A stretch of DNA of 64,000 nucleotides from Galeopsis tetrahit (Eukaryota > Streptophyta > Magnoliopsida > Lamiales > Lamiaceae). The position numbers and the translations under genes were made by a program. This document shows, piece after piece, positions 16,924 to 28,325 of this stretch; position 1 is the first letter of the stretch, and each line of letters starts with the position of its first letter. The notes under the pieces are model-generated. The model had not been told where the DNA came from. It made no database searches and saw only the letters and a list, made by a program, of their open reading frames with translations. The stretch covers positions 40,764,513-40,828,512 of the forward strand of contig OY776125.1 in NCBI GenBank assembly GCA_963675135.1, in the 5' to 3' direction.

Positions 16924-18562
16924 TAATTATTTTTATTTATGTCTTCAATTTTATAAAAAAATTCCCTCATTCCCCAATGATATTTTTTAATAACATTATA
17001 ATGAAAACTTTTGAGCGAAATCCTGCATACATCTTATATATGTGAAAATTAGTGTTACAATTAATTAGTTGAGAAAAAAATGGTGCAGATATGCACTTGA
17101 GTTGAAGATTATTCGTTATGCTAAGATTGCTGCACTCATACCGGGCAAAACTATCCGTGACGTGGCACTGCGCTGTAGATGGATGGCTGTAAGTTTGTTC
17201 CACTTGTAAACTAGTTTCATACAAAAAAAAAAAAACTGTTTTCCGACGAATTTACCAATATACTTTGCTTAATTTTGCAATTTTTCTTAACGTCTTTACA
17301 GAAGAAAGAAAGTAGCAAGAGAAGGAAACAAAGAAGACACGGACAAACAAAGGTTAATACTCCCTCCATTTTTTTAATAAGTGTCACTTTAACATTTTTC
17401 AACAAATTAAGATATTAAATTGTGGTCAATATTACTCTTCATTAATGATAAATAATTTTAATATTACATTTTTGTTTAATAAAGAATGTAGTCAAGAATG
17501 TATGTTGTATTCATATGTACAATATTTATGATTTTTCCATGATTTATGCTACTATATTAATTGAAATTGAAGGAAAATTATTTTATAAGGGTAAAATTGT
17601 CAAAATTAAAGAAAAAAACATAGAATGACACTTATTATAAAAATAATTAAAATGGCAAAGTGACACTTATTTAAAAGTGGAGGGAGTATCTGATTTGTCT
17701 ATTTTGTATTTGAATAATTAAATATGAAACAAGAGTTCATATCTTAAAATATTTGTAATCATAATTAATTGCTTTAGATATACTGAGATATCACGACTGA
17801 CTTAGATTGAATTGTAGATCGAGTGTGTTTAGATCTGAATAGATATTTTTCTCGTGTTTGATTAACATTTTATTTTCAACTAATCTATTCTACCAAACTG
17901 AATCTTAATTAGACCTTTGACTCTTTGTTATCGTCTTTACAATGATCTTACAGAAGAAAGAAAGTAGCAAGAGAAGGAAAAAAGGCATCAATATTGGGAG
18001 GAGACATAAACAAACAAAGGTTCACATCTGATTTCTCTATTTTTTTTTTTTTTGAATAAATATGAAACAAGCTAGAGTTGGATCATATCTTAGACTAAAC
18101 TGAAATCACAATTAATTGATTTTTTGGGTTGGTCTCTTATGTAATTGAGTCATTGAGTTTTTTTGTTACACCTTTTAATTATAGTGACTTACTTTTTTTA
18201 AAATAATATTTTAAGTTATATTGACGTACGTTTTTTAGTAATGTTATATTGTACATTTTAGTTATATAGACGTGCATTTTTCAATAATATTGTGTTGTAC
18301 TTTTTAGTTATAATGACTTACATTTTTCATTAAAAATTATATTGCACTTTTCAATTACAGTGACTTACACTTTCAGTAATATTGTGTTGCACTTTTTAGT
18401 TATAATGACTTACATTTTTCAATTTAACTTTTGGTCAACTCGATTCCATTTTTCGTTTTCAATTATCATCTTCCCTTTTACTGCAATTTTTGTTAACAAT
18501 GCTCACACTGTCACACAAATCTTTCTTTTGTGCAGAGTTCAGAGGCTCAAGCTGGAATGTGA
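16423..18562 (+). CDS. Small five-exon gene with DUF3755/SANT-like motif, copy 1
   Basis: Predicted exons are 16423-16508, 17089-17188, 17302-17352, 17954-18019 and 18536-18562, all with GT..AG introns and compatible phases, giving 109 residues. Exon 2 encodes RYAKIAALIPGKTIRDVALR followed by CRWM, which I recognise as the core of the plant DUF3755 family, related to SANT/Myb-like domains. Exons 3 and 4 both begin KKESSKRRK and look like a tandem exon duplication; they make a basic tail that could be a nuclear localisation signal. Family members I recall are longer, so this may be a shortened paralogue. The second copy at 56385-58564 has the same structure with only two amino-acid changes, which suggests the frame is real. 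Introns 1 and 3 hold insertions absent from copy 2. Function unknown. Confidence 0.65.
16548..16758. mobile_element. 211-bp insertion in intron 1, copy 1 only
   Basis: The segment is flanked by TAGCTAGTAACCC at 16535-16547 and 16759-16771; copy 2 has a single copy at 56497-56509. Its right end, GGGACGGAGGGAG, is a Stowaway-type terminus, and the body resembles the MITE at 20857-21081. The left terminus is missing and the 13-bp duplication is not the usual TA, so the mode of insertion is unclear. Confidence 0.75.
16901..16922. repeat. TA microsatellite in intron 1
   Basis: An uninterrupted (TA)n run of about 11 units, shorter in copy 2 near 56660. Confidence 0.9.
17360..17686. mobile_element. 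Stowaway-like MITE in intron 3, copy 1 only
   Basis: The 327-bp element has inverted ends CTCCCTCCATTTTTTTAATA and TTAAAAGTGGAGGGAG and is flanked by TA on both sides (17358-17359, 17687-17688). Copy 2 has the empty site with one TA at 57112-57113, so insertion followed the segmental duplication. Confidence 0.9.
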
Positions 18563-18842
18563 CCGATACATTCTTTTATCAAGAAAAATTGGTTTTTTTT
18601 TTAATGATCAAATAATACACTCAAGTTGTTTGTTATTGCAAATTAAGGCTATCAAGAAATATTGTTTATTTTAAATGATCAAATAATACACTCAATTAGT
18701 TTGTTGTTGCAAAGGCTATTTCAAAAATATGCTGTGGGAGTGTCTTGTTTTTAATGAGACTACAATTTTATTTAAGTTCTAGTAATGATACCGGTCAAAT
18801 ATGAATGTAAATGAGTCAAATCGTTATCAAACTATATACATT
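18563..18842. other. Downstream region of the small gene, copy 1
   Basis: No gene seen. It contains two near-repeats of TGATCAAATAATACACTCAA and may be the 3' untranslated region. Bases 18709-18842 continue in copy 2 after the copia insertion (63462-63570). Confidence 0.5.
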
Positions 18843-19014
18843 TAATATTTATGATAAATATAAAAATATATAATTAATTATATAAAATCATAGGTTTTAG
18901 TAAGATATCTCTCTTTATATTGAGTTGGTCTCTGGCTATGCCACCGGTCAACCAACGGGTTCGAAATTTCACTATTTTTTTTAATTATTTAATAGGAGTA
19001 CTTTTAATATATAG

Positions 19015-19535
19015 TAATAATAAACACCACATTACACTAATAACATACACAACTTTTAAGTAATAACAAACACCACTTTTCACTATTTTGAATAAAATTT
19101 TTAAGTATTAATTAACAGTCACCACATTACACTAATAACATACACCACTTTTAAGTAATAACAAACACCACTTTTCACTATTTTTTTATTTAATAGAAGT
19201 ACTTTTAACAATAATAATAAATACCACATTACACTAATAACATACATCACTTTTAAGTAATAACAGATACCACTTTTCACTATTTAGAATCACCACTTTT
19301 CACTATTTAGAATCACCACTTTTCAGTATTAACCGTAATAATAAACACCACATTACACTAATAACATACACCACTTTTAAGTAATAACCGACACCACTTT
19401 TAACTTTTCAGTAAGTAATAACAGACACCATTTTTTTCAATAATAACAAGTATCACTTTTCAATAAAAAAGAACTACACTTTTCAATAACAACATTACCA
19501 CTTTTCAATTAAAAAAAATACACTTTTCAATAACA
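19015..19535. repeat. Low-complexity repeat of CACCACTTTT and ACTAATAACATACA units
   Basis: Irregular tandem copies built on CACCACATTACACTAATAACATACACC, ACTTTTAAGTAATAACA and CACTTTTCACTATTT. No coding content seen. Confidence 0.75.
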
Positions 19536-19639
19536 AAATTACAACTCTACTTTTTTAAGGGAGAATTGCACCTTTTGTAAACCTGCAGTCAAGAAACACC
19601 AAGAATCAAAATATGTTGATATCAACGGTTTAAATTCAA

Positions 19640-19870
19640 TCACATCTCTCTGTTTGATTACATCTTTGGCAGGGGTTGGAGCAGGGGGATTGTTTCCCCT
19701 TTCATTTGGGATTCCATTTTCTCTCTATGGAATTGGGATGAATTTTGCTGCGATCTGCTCGGAAATGGAAGGATTCTCCCTTGAATCGCCATTTTCAGGC
19801 GTTGAAGATCTGGAGAATCGCTCAAATTTCGAACTTCCGTCCCAATTTTCTTCAACTAAAATCCTATAAA
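19640..19870. other. Less AT-rich unclassified segment
   Basis: Open frames of about 70 codons exist on both strands but have no recognisable domain, splice context or conserved motif. It might be a gene fragment or promoter-proximal remnant. No function is proposed. Confidence 0.3.
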
Positions 19871-20179
19871 TCTTACCTGAATCCGATTTGAGGGGAATTT
19901 CAGTGAATCATCTAAACTTACTAAATTTAAGAAAAAAATGGTAGATCTTGCATCATTAATCATGTCCATTTTGGTCCAATAGTATTTGAATTTAATCTCC
20001 TACAAAATAAATAAAATATATCTTGCAAACTTGATATTATACAAAATAAATCTTGCAAATTTGATTACATACAAAATATTTGTTACAAACTTGATCCCAA
20101 AAGTGAAAAAAAAAAACTCATTAATTAATAATTATTATTCAAATTGATATAATAAGTACGGAGTAACTATTAATTAATA

Positions 20180-20467
20180 CTCCCCCGTCCCCTACTTGAT
20201 GACCAATTTTGTTATTTTGGGTGTCCCTTACTTGATGACACATTGTCTAAAATAGCAAAAACTTTTTAAAACAATCTCATTAAAATATAACAATATTATA
20301 ACAAATGACACCAGTTTATTACACTAAAAGTAACTTTATTACTATTTATAAAGTTTAAAAGTTTTTACAACCCTCACTTTATCTTTCATAATATTAATAA
20401 ACAATTCATTCGTTAAAATACGTGCCAAATAGTTTTGTGTCATCAAGTAGGGGACGGCCGGACGGAG
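20180..20467. mobile_element. Stowaway-like MITE
   Basis: Ends CTCCCCCGTCCCCTACTTGATGA and TCATCAAGTAGGGGACGGCCGGACGGAG are inverted repeats, with TA before the left end. The right TA is altered to TG. Confidence 0.75.
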
Positions 20468-20576
20468 TGTATATAATTTTTTCACTCCTAAATATTATCT
20501 TATTACATGACCAAAACTATATTACTATAAGACTAAAATTTTATCACTACAAGATTAAAAGTGTTTTAATTAATTA

Positions 20577-21081
20577 TTTCCTCTGTTCCACAATTGTTTG
20601 CACTCTTTCCTTTTTTTTTTTGAAGACTCGGGTATCCGATCTTATGACCGACTAAACTCGGGGGACCAATCCCACCGCCCACTTGTGGGGGTCCCATTTA
20701 AAGCCGGAACTTTGCGCTCTGTATGGACATGAACCCATAGAAATTGTTTGCATCTTAGAGGGTTCGAACCTGAGACCTAGAGAGGAGCATACTCCTAAGT
20801 CACAAGTTTATACCACTAGGCCAACTCCTTGGGGTTGTTTGCACTCTTTCCTTATTCGCCCGTTCCACAATTGTTTGCACATCCCCAAAAAAACAAATAT
20901 TTACATAAATCCCACCCTCACAATATTCACGTATTTACACAAAATGTTATTACTTTTACCCTCAATCCAATCATTCACTTTATTTTATTCATAAAAATTT
21001 ATAAAATTACCCCTCATTACACATATTTTTTCTTAGTTTGTGTGCCCATAAAATGGTGCAAACAATCTTGGAACGGGGGAA
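20577..21081. mobile_element. Stowaway-like MITE sequence interrupted by a SINE
   Basis: CCGTTCCACAATTGTTTGCAC (20862 onward) pairs with GTGCAAACAATCTTGGAACGG near 21056-21076. A second copy of the left end lies before the SINE at 20583-20612, partly because of the SINE's target duplication. Confidence 0.65.
20613..20834 (-). mobile_element. tRNA-derived SINE, minus strand
   Basis: The minus strand reads a tRNA-like head (AGGAGTTGGCCTAGTGGTA, GGTTCGAACCC), a body of about 150 bp and an A tail (T run at 20613-20621). The 19-bp target duplication TTGTTTGCACTCTTTCCTT is perfect at 20594-20612 and 20835-20853. It belongs to a different family from the SINE at 13076. Confidence 0.85.
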
Positions 21082-21244
21082 TATTTTTTTCACTTATAGG
21101 GCAAGTGGATCCATGGGTAATGTGACCAGGACTGCAATCTTCTCATTTAATAAATCCGTGACTTTTTACAATTTATGAAAGATAAAATAAATTTAGTGAT
21201 TCCACAATTGAATTAATAAATAAGTGAAAATTAGAAACATCAAA

Positions 21245-21279
21245 GCACCAGTGGTCTAGTGAGAGACCCGGGTTCGAGC
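21245..21279 (+). pseudogene. tRNA-Gly fragment missing the anticodon arm
   Basis: GCACCAGTGGTCTAGTG is followed directly by AGAGACCCGGGTTCGAG, so the anticodon arm is deleted. The 5' flank (AAATTTAGTGATTCCACAATTGAA..AAACATCAAA) matches that of the tRNA at 13202, showing a common origin including flank. Confidence 0.8.
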
Positions 21280-21691
21280 TTTCTCTCTCTTTTTTTTTTA
21301 ATTTGCACCCACAAGAGTTTGTGTTCCTTGACATGAGATTTTACTTTCTAGCCATTCATTTTTTTATTTGTCTCATACTTGTTTACTCATCTATTTTTTT
21401 GCATAAATTTTAATGTTAAAGTTATTTACTAGTAAAATTGATTTATCATAATAAGTATATTTGTGTCAAATATGAATAGTATATATAATTACTTTTTCAC
21501 AAGCATTACAGCTCCACCCCGTCAACCTCGACTGTCCCCGCCCTGTCGACCTTGACTGTGATCCATCTCCACGGCTCAAAGCCTCCCACCATATCCTGAC
21601 ATCCTCATTGTTCACAATTCACGAGCGTTGACTTCAATTTTTCACGGTTAGTTGGGATATTTAATTAATGGTGATTCGTGATTTGATGTAA

Positions 21692-21929
21692 GGTTGTGTT
21701 TGGATGGAGGGATTTGATTTAAGGAGGTACTTCAAATGAAAGGTTTTGAAAATAGATGGATTTCAAATGACATGGTTTTAGAGAGAATTTAAAATCCTCT
21801 CAATTTTAACTAAAAAAATATGCTTACGATTTTAAATCCATTCATTTCATTTTTAATCCAAACAAAGGGAGTGGATTTGAATGATGGATTTGAAATCTAT
21901 AGATCAAATCCCTCCATCCAAACGGAGCC
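21692..21929. mobile_element. Tourist-like MITE with TAA target duplication
   Basis: The 238-bp element has inverted ends GGTTGTGTTTGGATGGAGGG and CCCTCCATCCAAACGGAGCC. TAA flanks both sides (21689-21691, 21930-21932), as in PIF/Harbinger-type elements. Confidence 0.75.
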
Positions 21930-22119
21930 TAATAGTGTATACTATTAAGTTTCAGGAAGTTTATATTAATTATATATATACAATATACTCTTGTACTATT
22001 TAGTTTCTGGACAATGGACATTTATATGTTTCGATTTTTGGATGCTAGTGGAGCTATTTTTTTTTTTTTTTGTGATTTTTGGATATTTATATATTTTTCT
22101 GATTTTTTTAGAATTTAGG

Positions 22120-22240
22120 TTTTGTTCGGTTATTCGATTTTTAATCGAACTCGAACCGAATGTGTATTCGGTTTTAGTTCAATTCAGTTCAATTTTAGTT
22201 CGGTTCGATCACCGAACCGACCGATGCACACCCCTAGTCT
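22120..22240. repeat. GAACCGAA-rich inverted repeat segment
   Basis: Short alternating copies of TTCGGTT and AACCGAA end in GATGCACACCCCTAG, typical of a dispersed plant MITE terminus. The left end was not located. Confidence 0.4.
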
Positions 22241-22405
22241 CAGCAGATTAGCTATGTAGTTATTGTTGGATCAAATAGGTTTTTAAATATTTTATATTTA
22301 TTTAACCTGTGATTTAATTTCAAGCTTTTTTAGACAAATTATTGTGGTTAATAATATTTTTCTAGAATAGTTTGTGGCGTCTCGGTGAAATATTGATTTT
22401 TGCAG

Positions 22406-22518
22406 CACTCGTGTGATCTGCCGCCATCATTTACGGGAATTAGGAACGTTTGCTCGGTCCTGAGATTGCTTGAAGTTTCGCTTGACGATTTAAGACTCTT
22501 ACCAAGGGTCTCGCACGG
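22406..22518 (+). other. Possible isolated exon
   Basis: A 113-bp open stretch lies between TTTTTGCAG and GGTAAATTGG splice-like sites and is richer in GC than its surroundings. The encoded peptide (HSCDLPPSFTGIRNV..) is not recognised and no partner exon was identified, so this is weak. Confidence 0.2.
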
Positions 22519-23085
22519 GTAAATTGGTTGAAACCTCTCATTTACTACTTTTGTAGCGTAGCCCCCGGTTGGGGATTATGTGTTGTAGATTTAGGTCTGT
22601 TTGACTGATTTATATTCTTATTATCCCTGTTTTGTAGTCTTGATCTTGGTGACTTGTGTGTACCTTTTTCGGTTGTCATTTACTGTTTTTCTTTCATATT
22701 ATTATGATTTTATTGTGCTCAAAGCTTTGTAAACCAAATGGCCAACCCTCCCGCTGCGTATGCGTTGGCCCTCCTACGTCCTCTCTCACAGTCCAATTGT
22801 GATATTAATTCCTTTACCAAAAGGACTTGTAATTTATAGTCCTAAAAATAAGACCTGAGCTCGATATTTTCCAAAGATATATGACTTTATTTGTTATTGT
22901 AATAACAAGTACTTTTACAATGTCGATTGACAACAAACTTATCTTGTTGGGTTTTATGATAGAAGGTGGGGTTTGATGTATAATAACCCACTACAGTTTT
23001 CAAACAACAAGTTTAAACAACACTTTCTAAACTTAAGATATGGATAATCTATGCAGGCTTAGATCGAAAACTTGGAGCAATAGGA

Positions 23086-24569
23086 TGTTGGGATATTCAT
23101 CCAGCCCCTAATATGATTGTAATTTCTTATGTTTAGTTTTGATGGCAAAAAATCAGATCAGTAGAGCAAGATTTATTATAATAATTTGTAATCTGGTAAT
23201 AGTTACCTAAGCTGTTTTTATAAAGCTTAGAAGTATTGCAATAGATTCTAAGTCTTAGTCAGTGGACCAGTTGTATGTATATCAACTGATACCACATTTG
23301 GATAAACACGCGTATGCTCAAAACTTGAAGAGTAGAAGACTATAGACTAGAAGACCCTCGAAGCTCATTCGTGAAATCAGTATAAAAGGTTCTTGTATAC
23401 CTTATCAGCTGATAGAAGCTATATAATAATCTGCAATAAATTAGTATTCAGCAGATATGAGCTTCACCTAATCTTGTCTATAAAGAAGCCTTAAACAACA
23501 TTGAAGTCTAGTTCATCTAATTGACCAGACGACAGTTAGCATTTGAGATGAAAGCACCTTGAAGAAGAGGCAGTTCATTAAAGATGCTACACATTGAAAG
23601 AAGAGACAGTTCATTAAAGATGCTACACATAGAAAGAAGAGGCAAATAATAACAGAAATTAAAATAAAGAGAATGTCGGATAACATCTGAATTACTCTAT
23701 TAGAAGACAAGACAGATAGTCTCAAGAACATCAAGTTTTATAAAAGCATTCTATCGAGTATTTTAGAGCCAGAAAAGAATTTATGTCTTTACTCTAAGTT
23801 TTCGATCCTAAGCCAGTCCTAAGATTCCTATCTTTAGTGCTTAGAAAATCAGTTTTGAATCTTTCACACTGAAGTTAGTTATTCACATTCATTTACATTT
23901 ACAGTTAGAAAAACTAATCTTGTAAAGGGTACTTGTTCTCTAACCAACAAGTAGATCCGTATACACAAAAGGTTGTGTATCTTGATCAAAAGTCTTCTCT
24001 TAGGACTATAAAGCAGCAAGAAATATAATTTCACTATCTGATTAGTGAGAGTGGATGTAGAACAAGTTGTTCGAACCACTATAAATATTGTGTTGTTTTA
24101 CAGCTTTATTTACTTACAATCTATTATTTATATTGTTCATACTTTGATAAAATCATAAGTTTTCAAAAGAGTAAAAACTCACAAGTATTGATTTTGTAAA
24201 TCGGCAGATACCTTGTATCAGCTGATATATATCATTCATTGATTTAAAGTCATTCTTTATTCAAAGGTTTTCATTCAATCCACGAGTCTAAATATTTAGG
24301 GCCTACACATTTCCGCACTTATAAATGTTAAGATAGCTTTCCAACTGACCAACTGATTTAAGCAATCAGTAGGTTTGTTATCTTGATCTGCTATATACAC
24401 TAGCACTCTAGATCAGATCATATATTTGCATCAGACGATAGAGCATATAACTCTTCTGATCGTCTCATCTGATCAACACATAAAAATATATAAAATTAGA
24501 AAGTCTATTCACACACACACACCCCCCTCTAGACTTTCTCCATCATTTATACTCGTTTAGGGACCAACA
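23086..24569 (+). mobile_element. Solo LTR of a third Sirevirus-like family
   Basis: It is 1484 bp, starts TGTTGGGATATTC, ends GGGACCAACA, and has a perfect 5-bp target duplication TAGGA (23081-23085, 24570-24574). There is no primer site, tract or internal sequence. It shares with the other Sirevirus LTRs the stretch GTGGATGTAGAACAAGTTGTTCGAACCACTATAAA near 24050. Intra-element LTR recombination explains it. Confidence 0.9.
23381..23388 (+). promoter_or_regulatory. TATA box of the solo LTR
   Basis: TATAAAAG about 295 bases into the LTR on the plus strand. Confidence 0.5.
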
Positions 24570-24599
24570 TAGGATACAAAGATCGATTCTGGCTCTAAA

Positions 24600-25820
24600 G
24601 AATTCTAAGGTTTTTCATAAAGCTTGTATGAACTTTTTCACGTCTGATTGCGAACTTTTGCTTGGAGTTTCCGTTATCATCACTGAAGATGATTGTCTTA
24701 TATTTATAGGAGGGATTTGAAAACTAATCGTTGGTAATGACCTAGCTATTGGGATCAAATCCTCCATTTGTTGGCTGCAAATTTTCATGGAATGGACTTC
24801 AATGGTGTTAGGTTGCTATATTCAGCTTGTATGAGCAGCATATGAGTTATTTGAAGATGGAAAAGTCCATTAGTGAGATCAGATGACAAGTCCCTTGTAT
24901 GTCTTAGTATGATGGCCAAGTGACTCAAGCTGACTAGTTCTCTTCTTCAATTCCAATTTCTCTACTAAGTTGTGGTGCCTATGCTGCTCATGGTTAAGCT
25001 CCATTACAGCCACACACTCGATACCAATAGGAAACAACTCACTTCCTCCAATTCAACGGAATACTTGGAATTAAGAGAAATAACTTCATTTTGGAATGTT
25101 TATGGTGTGTGACCATATGGTTCATCTAGATAACAAGAAACAACAAAATCTTTACAAATGTGGATTCCAAATTCGAGAGGATCTTCGATGAAATTATAGG
25201 CATAGTGTGGAGCATCTTCTCACAAAAAAAGAAAAAAAAAATCCCTCCTCTGCATCTTTTCAAGATTGGTGCGCAATTCCCAAAATATCATGCGTGTAAT
25301 AGAATAATCCATTTGTTGTGGAGTTTGTCTAAGATTCCCTATAACCCCTCTCGATGTAAACCCCAATTGTAAACTCTTTTGAGTACCTCTGATATTCCGG
25401 AATTAATATATACTCCCTCCGTCCACCAAAATTATGGTCACTTTCTTTATTTTTTTGTCCACCAAAAGTTTCCACATTTTTTTTTTGGAAACAATCACTT
25501 TATTTTTACCTCACAACAACTCCACAACACTCTTACTTTATCTATTTTATATACTTTTTCTTAAAACATGTGCCCAAAGGTATGAGCATACTTTTGGTGG
25601 ACGGGTTCTGTAAAAAAAAAAAAAACTCTTGAGCCAACATGTGTTGCTCAAATATGGTCTCAGTTTATAAATACTTCGTTGATCCCATATGACCAATACT
25701 TATAACATAAGTTGATTTATACAACTTCAGCTTATAAAACCTATTAGATTGCAAATTACTCTATAAACAGATTGCATGTGTTTTGGCCATCAAAACTAAT
25801 ACATATTCTAATCAACACTG
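24600..25820 (-). repeat. Degenerate LTR-like sequence
   Basis: A minus-strand TATA-like site (24699-24709) and an end resembling Sirevirus LTR ends (TTTTGGCCATCAAAACTAAT near 25782) suggest an old LTR. Ends are not defined, and a MITE at 25413 is nested inside. Confidence 0.4.
25413..25610. mobile_element. Stowaway-like MITE
   Basis: The 198-bp element has ends CTCCCTCCGTCCACCAAAA and TTTTGGTGGACGGGTTCTG and is flanked by TA at 25411-25412 and 25611-25612. Confidence 0.85.
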
Positions 25821-25879
25821 GGAGGTGGAAATCCTAATAGATGATATCACAATTGTTCCTAAGATATAAACCTAAGACT

Positions 25880-26288
25880 TCATATCTCAACATGAAATCT
25901 ATCACTTCTTATGTGTTCACCTTTTGTGGTTTTTTTATTAATTGGAAGTATCAGTTACAACATGTTATTACTTTATCTAAAACTAAATCTGAGTATGTTG
26001 CAATTAAAGAGTCTTATTTCTAAAATTGACCTACTTGAAGGTGAAGTGGTTGTGTATTTTGATAGTCAATTTGCTATTCAATTGTGTAATAATCATGTAT
26101 ACCATGATAGAACTAAACACATTGATGTGAAATACCATTGTTTGCGTGATATAATTGAAAAAGACATTATTGATCTTGAGAAAATTGCTTCTGAGTTTAT
26201 TTATTTTTCTTATATGGGTACCAAGTCTCTTTTTGTTGAAAAACATAAGTCTTGCATGAGAACTCTGAATTTTGATTCTGTTGAATAG
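25880..26288 (+). pseudogene. Decayed copia RNase H
   Basis: Two out-of-frame pieces give the copia RNase H pattern: SYVFTFCG..INWKYQLQ and TLSKTKSEYVAIKES, then VVYFDSQFAIQLCNN and RTKHIDVKYHCLRDIIE. A frameshift with loss of sequence lies near 26015-26030, where the element's LLQEL-type segment should be. It is on the plus strand, unlike the nearby elements, and no LTR pair could be assigned. Confidence 0.75.
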
Positions 26289-26573
26289 GATCGTTTCTTG
26301 CAGACTTTATGTTTTTCCATTTCCTATTATTGTTTGTGTACTTTGTGTCCAACGTGTTTTTTGTTAGTGTTTTCCCTTGATATCTTATCTTACATTTGCT
26401 ATTAATGTATTGCACTAAAACTTTGTGTTTTTCTTTTGCAGGTGTGCAATGGGTGTCATGTGTGTTATGCATGTGTTCGGTGTTAAGGCGATGATGATTA
26501 CTTGTAGATATTGGATTGTAATTGGGGATGGCAAAAAAAATGGAGAATTTGTTGGGCCTAAGCCCATTGTTTT
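26289..26573. other. Spacer before the Athila-like element
   Basis: Probably 3' sequence of the decayed copia element. No gene or clear LTR end was found. Confidence 0.4.
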
Positions 26574-26578
26574 ATCCC

Positions 26579-28310
26579 TGATTCACGTGATATGCAACAC
26601 TAAATAAACAACCGCAAGTATACGGCGTCTATTGTAGCGTGATAAGCACGAGGTCGATCCCACGAGAAGGTTAAGCGTAAAAGTGGTAGTTTGCTAGTCG
26701 AATTCTAAGTAGACGTGATCGACAATTTGAATATGATGATTCACTCTAAAATTACCTACCAAGTGTCACAAATAAGTAATAAAGAGCAAAGACGAAATCG
26801 ATCAAATACCATATAAATCAAGAAGACGAAATGAAACGGATGTAACTCAAAGAAAGAAGGTGGGTTCCAAGGAAATTGTAGTATTTAGACGTCCGTTTAT
26901 GAGAGTTATCTCGTTTAAATGACTATTAAGGTTATCTCATATAAGGTGATCGCAAAAGAAGAACTAATCGATCTCTCGATACAAATTAATCCAAAGACGC
27001 AATGTAATATAAGCTCGTATGTCTACATCACAAATATTACACCATCTAAAATAGCTCCTAAGATCATTTGATTCCCTCTCCGATAATTAATCCTCTCTCG
27101 AGATCATAATAATACCGGGTTGCATATTCGCATACGATTAAATGGAATAAATCTCTCGATACTACCCCAATTAACAATGGATCAAGCAAATCATCATGGC
27201 CACTAACAACATGCTTTACAATGGATAATTAAACATGCAAATAAGAGATAAACACCAATTAAAGCAAGAAATTACTCATAAACATCAATCCAAATCTCTA
27301 CAATGCCTTAGAACCACAAATTGTTTAGCTACTCAAATACATATCCAAACTACAAATTCCAAATGAAATAACTAAGTAAAAAGGAAAAGAAAGAGAAAGA
27401 TTAGTCTAGATTATGGTAGGGAATGGAATTCCCAAGCTATTGCCTCCTTCCTTGCATGAATTGGTGGAGAGATGAAGAAGATATGGCCAAAAACCTCCAA
27501 CTATGTGTAAATTTGTGAAGAACTCTTGAGAAAGGGGTAAGATAGTGTGAAATTCAAGAAGTGGGGTATTTATAGTGTTGGGGTAGGGTTTGGGTGTGAT
27601 ATTTGCAAGTAGGTCCCTAAAAAATGGACAAAACACGCGTTTGGCACCGAAAATGGGGCGGCCCGGCCGGGTGGGGAAGTGGCCCGGCCGGGTGGAGTGT
27701 TGGCCGAAGTTAAATAAAAACAGGGCAAGGTTGGCCCGGCCGGGCGAGTGATGCCGCCCGGCCGGGCGGAAAGTTCGTAAATGGGGGGAAATTTTGGGGC
27801 ATTCGGCCGCCCGGTCGGGCGAGTGGTGCCGCCCGGCCGGGCCAAAACTTCGACTCCAGAATTTGGTACGCGACCGCCCGGCCGGGCGAGTGATGCCACC
27901 CGGCCGGGCCAAAACTTCGTATTTGGCCTCAATTCTGTGCTCGGCCGCCCGGCCGGGCGAGTCATGCCACCCGGCCGGGCCAAAACTTCGACTTTGGCTC
28001 CGTCCTTCGTTTTCGTCCTCAAACTTCGTCCCTCCATATCTTGAGCTTCCGACCTCCGATCGACTCGATTCTTTTGCCTATTCCACTCCATTTTTCGAGC
28101 CGGATCCAATGGTGCGCTCTTCTTTTCGGTCCAGTGAAGTATGGTTGGTGTTTTGCTCCCAAATTCCATCGTTTTACCTACAAAATCGACAAAACACTAC
28201 CTTTCTCTCATTTTGGCTAAAACAATCATATTCAATACATAAATCAATGAAATCCACATCAAAATATGCTTCACATGTGCATCTAAAACGTGTAAATTCC
28301 ACCCGAATCA
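26579..28310 (-). repeat. 3' LTR of the Athila-like element
   Basis: It matches 32837-34591 with scattered substitutions and a different number of GC-rich repeat units. TATA-like GTATTTATAG lies at 27566-27576. Confidence 0.92.
27655..27990. repeat. GC-rich palindromic repeats in the 3' LTR
   Basis: About ten copies of CCCGGCCGGG, mostly in units GCCCGGCCGGGCGAGT and GCCACCCGGCCGGGCC with AAAACTTCG spacers. Open frames on both strands here (rich in RPGG and RPAG) are by-products. Confidence 0.9.
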
Positions 28311-28325
28311 AACTCCCCCAAACTT
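28311..28325 (-). other. Polypurine tract, Athila-like element
   Basis: The minus strand reads AAGTTTGGGGGAGTT immediately before the 3' LTR. Confidence 0.85.

Larger units (their letters stand above)
2893..18842 (+). repeat. Segmental duplication, first copy
   Basis: This span is matched in the same order and orientation by 41219-63570. It includes most of a Sirevirus plus about 6.4 kb of flank with a SINE, a tRNA-Gly, a minisatellite and a small gene. Copy-specific changes here are a 1222-bp deletion in pol, a 278-bp insert at 12523-12800, a 211-bp insert at 16548-16758 and a Stowaway MITE at 17360-17686. Similarity ends at 18842 only because copy 2 carries a TTA-flanked insertion there, so the duplication probably continues beyond it. 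Confidence 0.9.

Noticed and set aside
19654..19869. Protein-coding gene at the GC-richer island
   Set aside because: Short overlapping frames on both strands, no splice partners and no recognised domain. Listed only as an unclassified segment.
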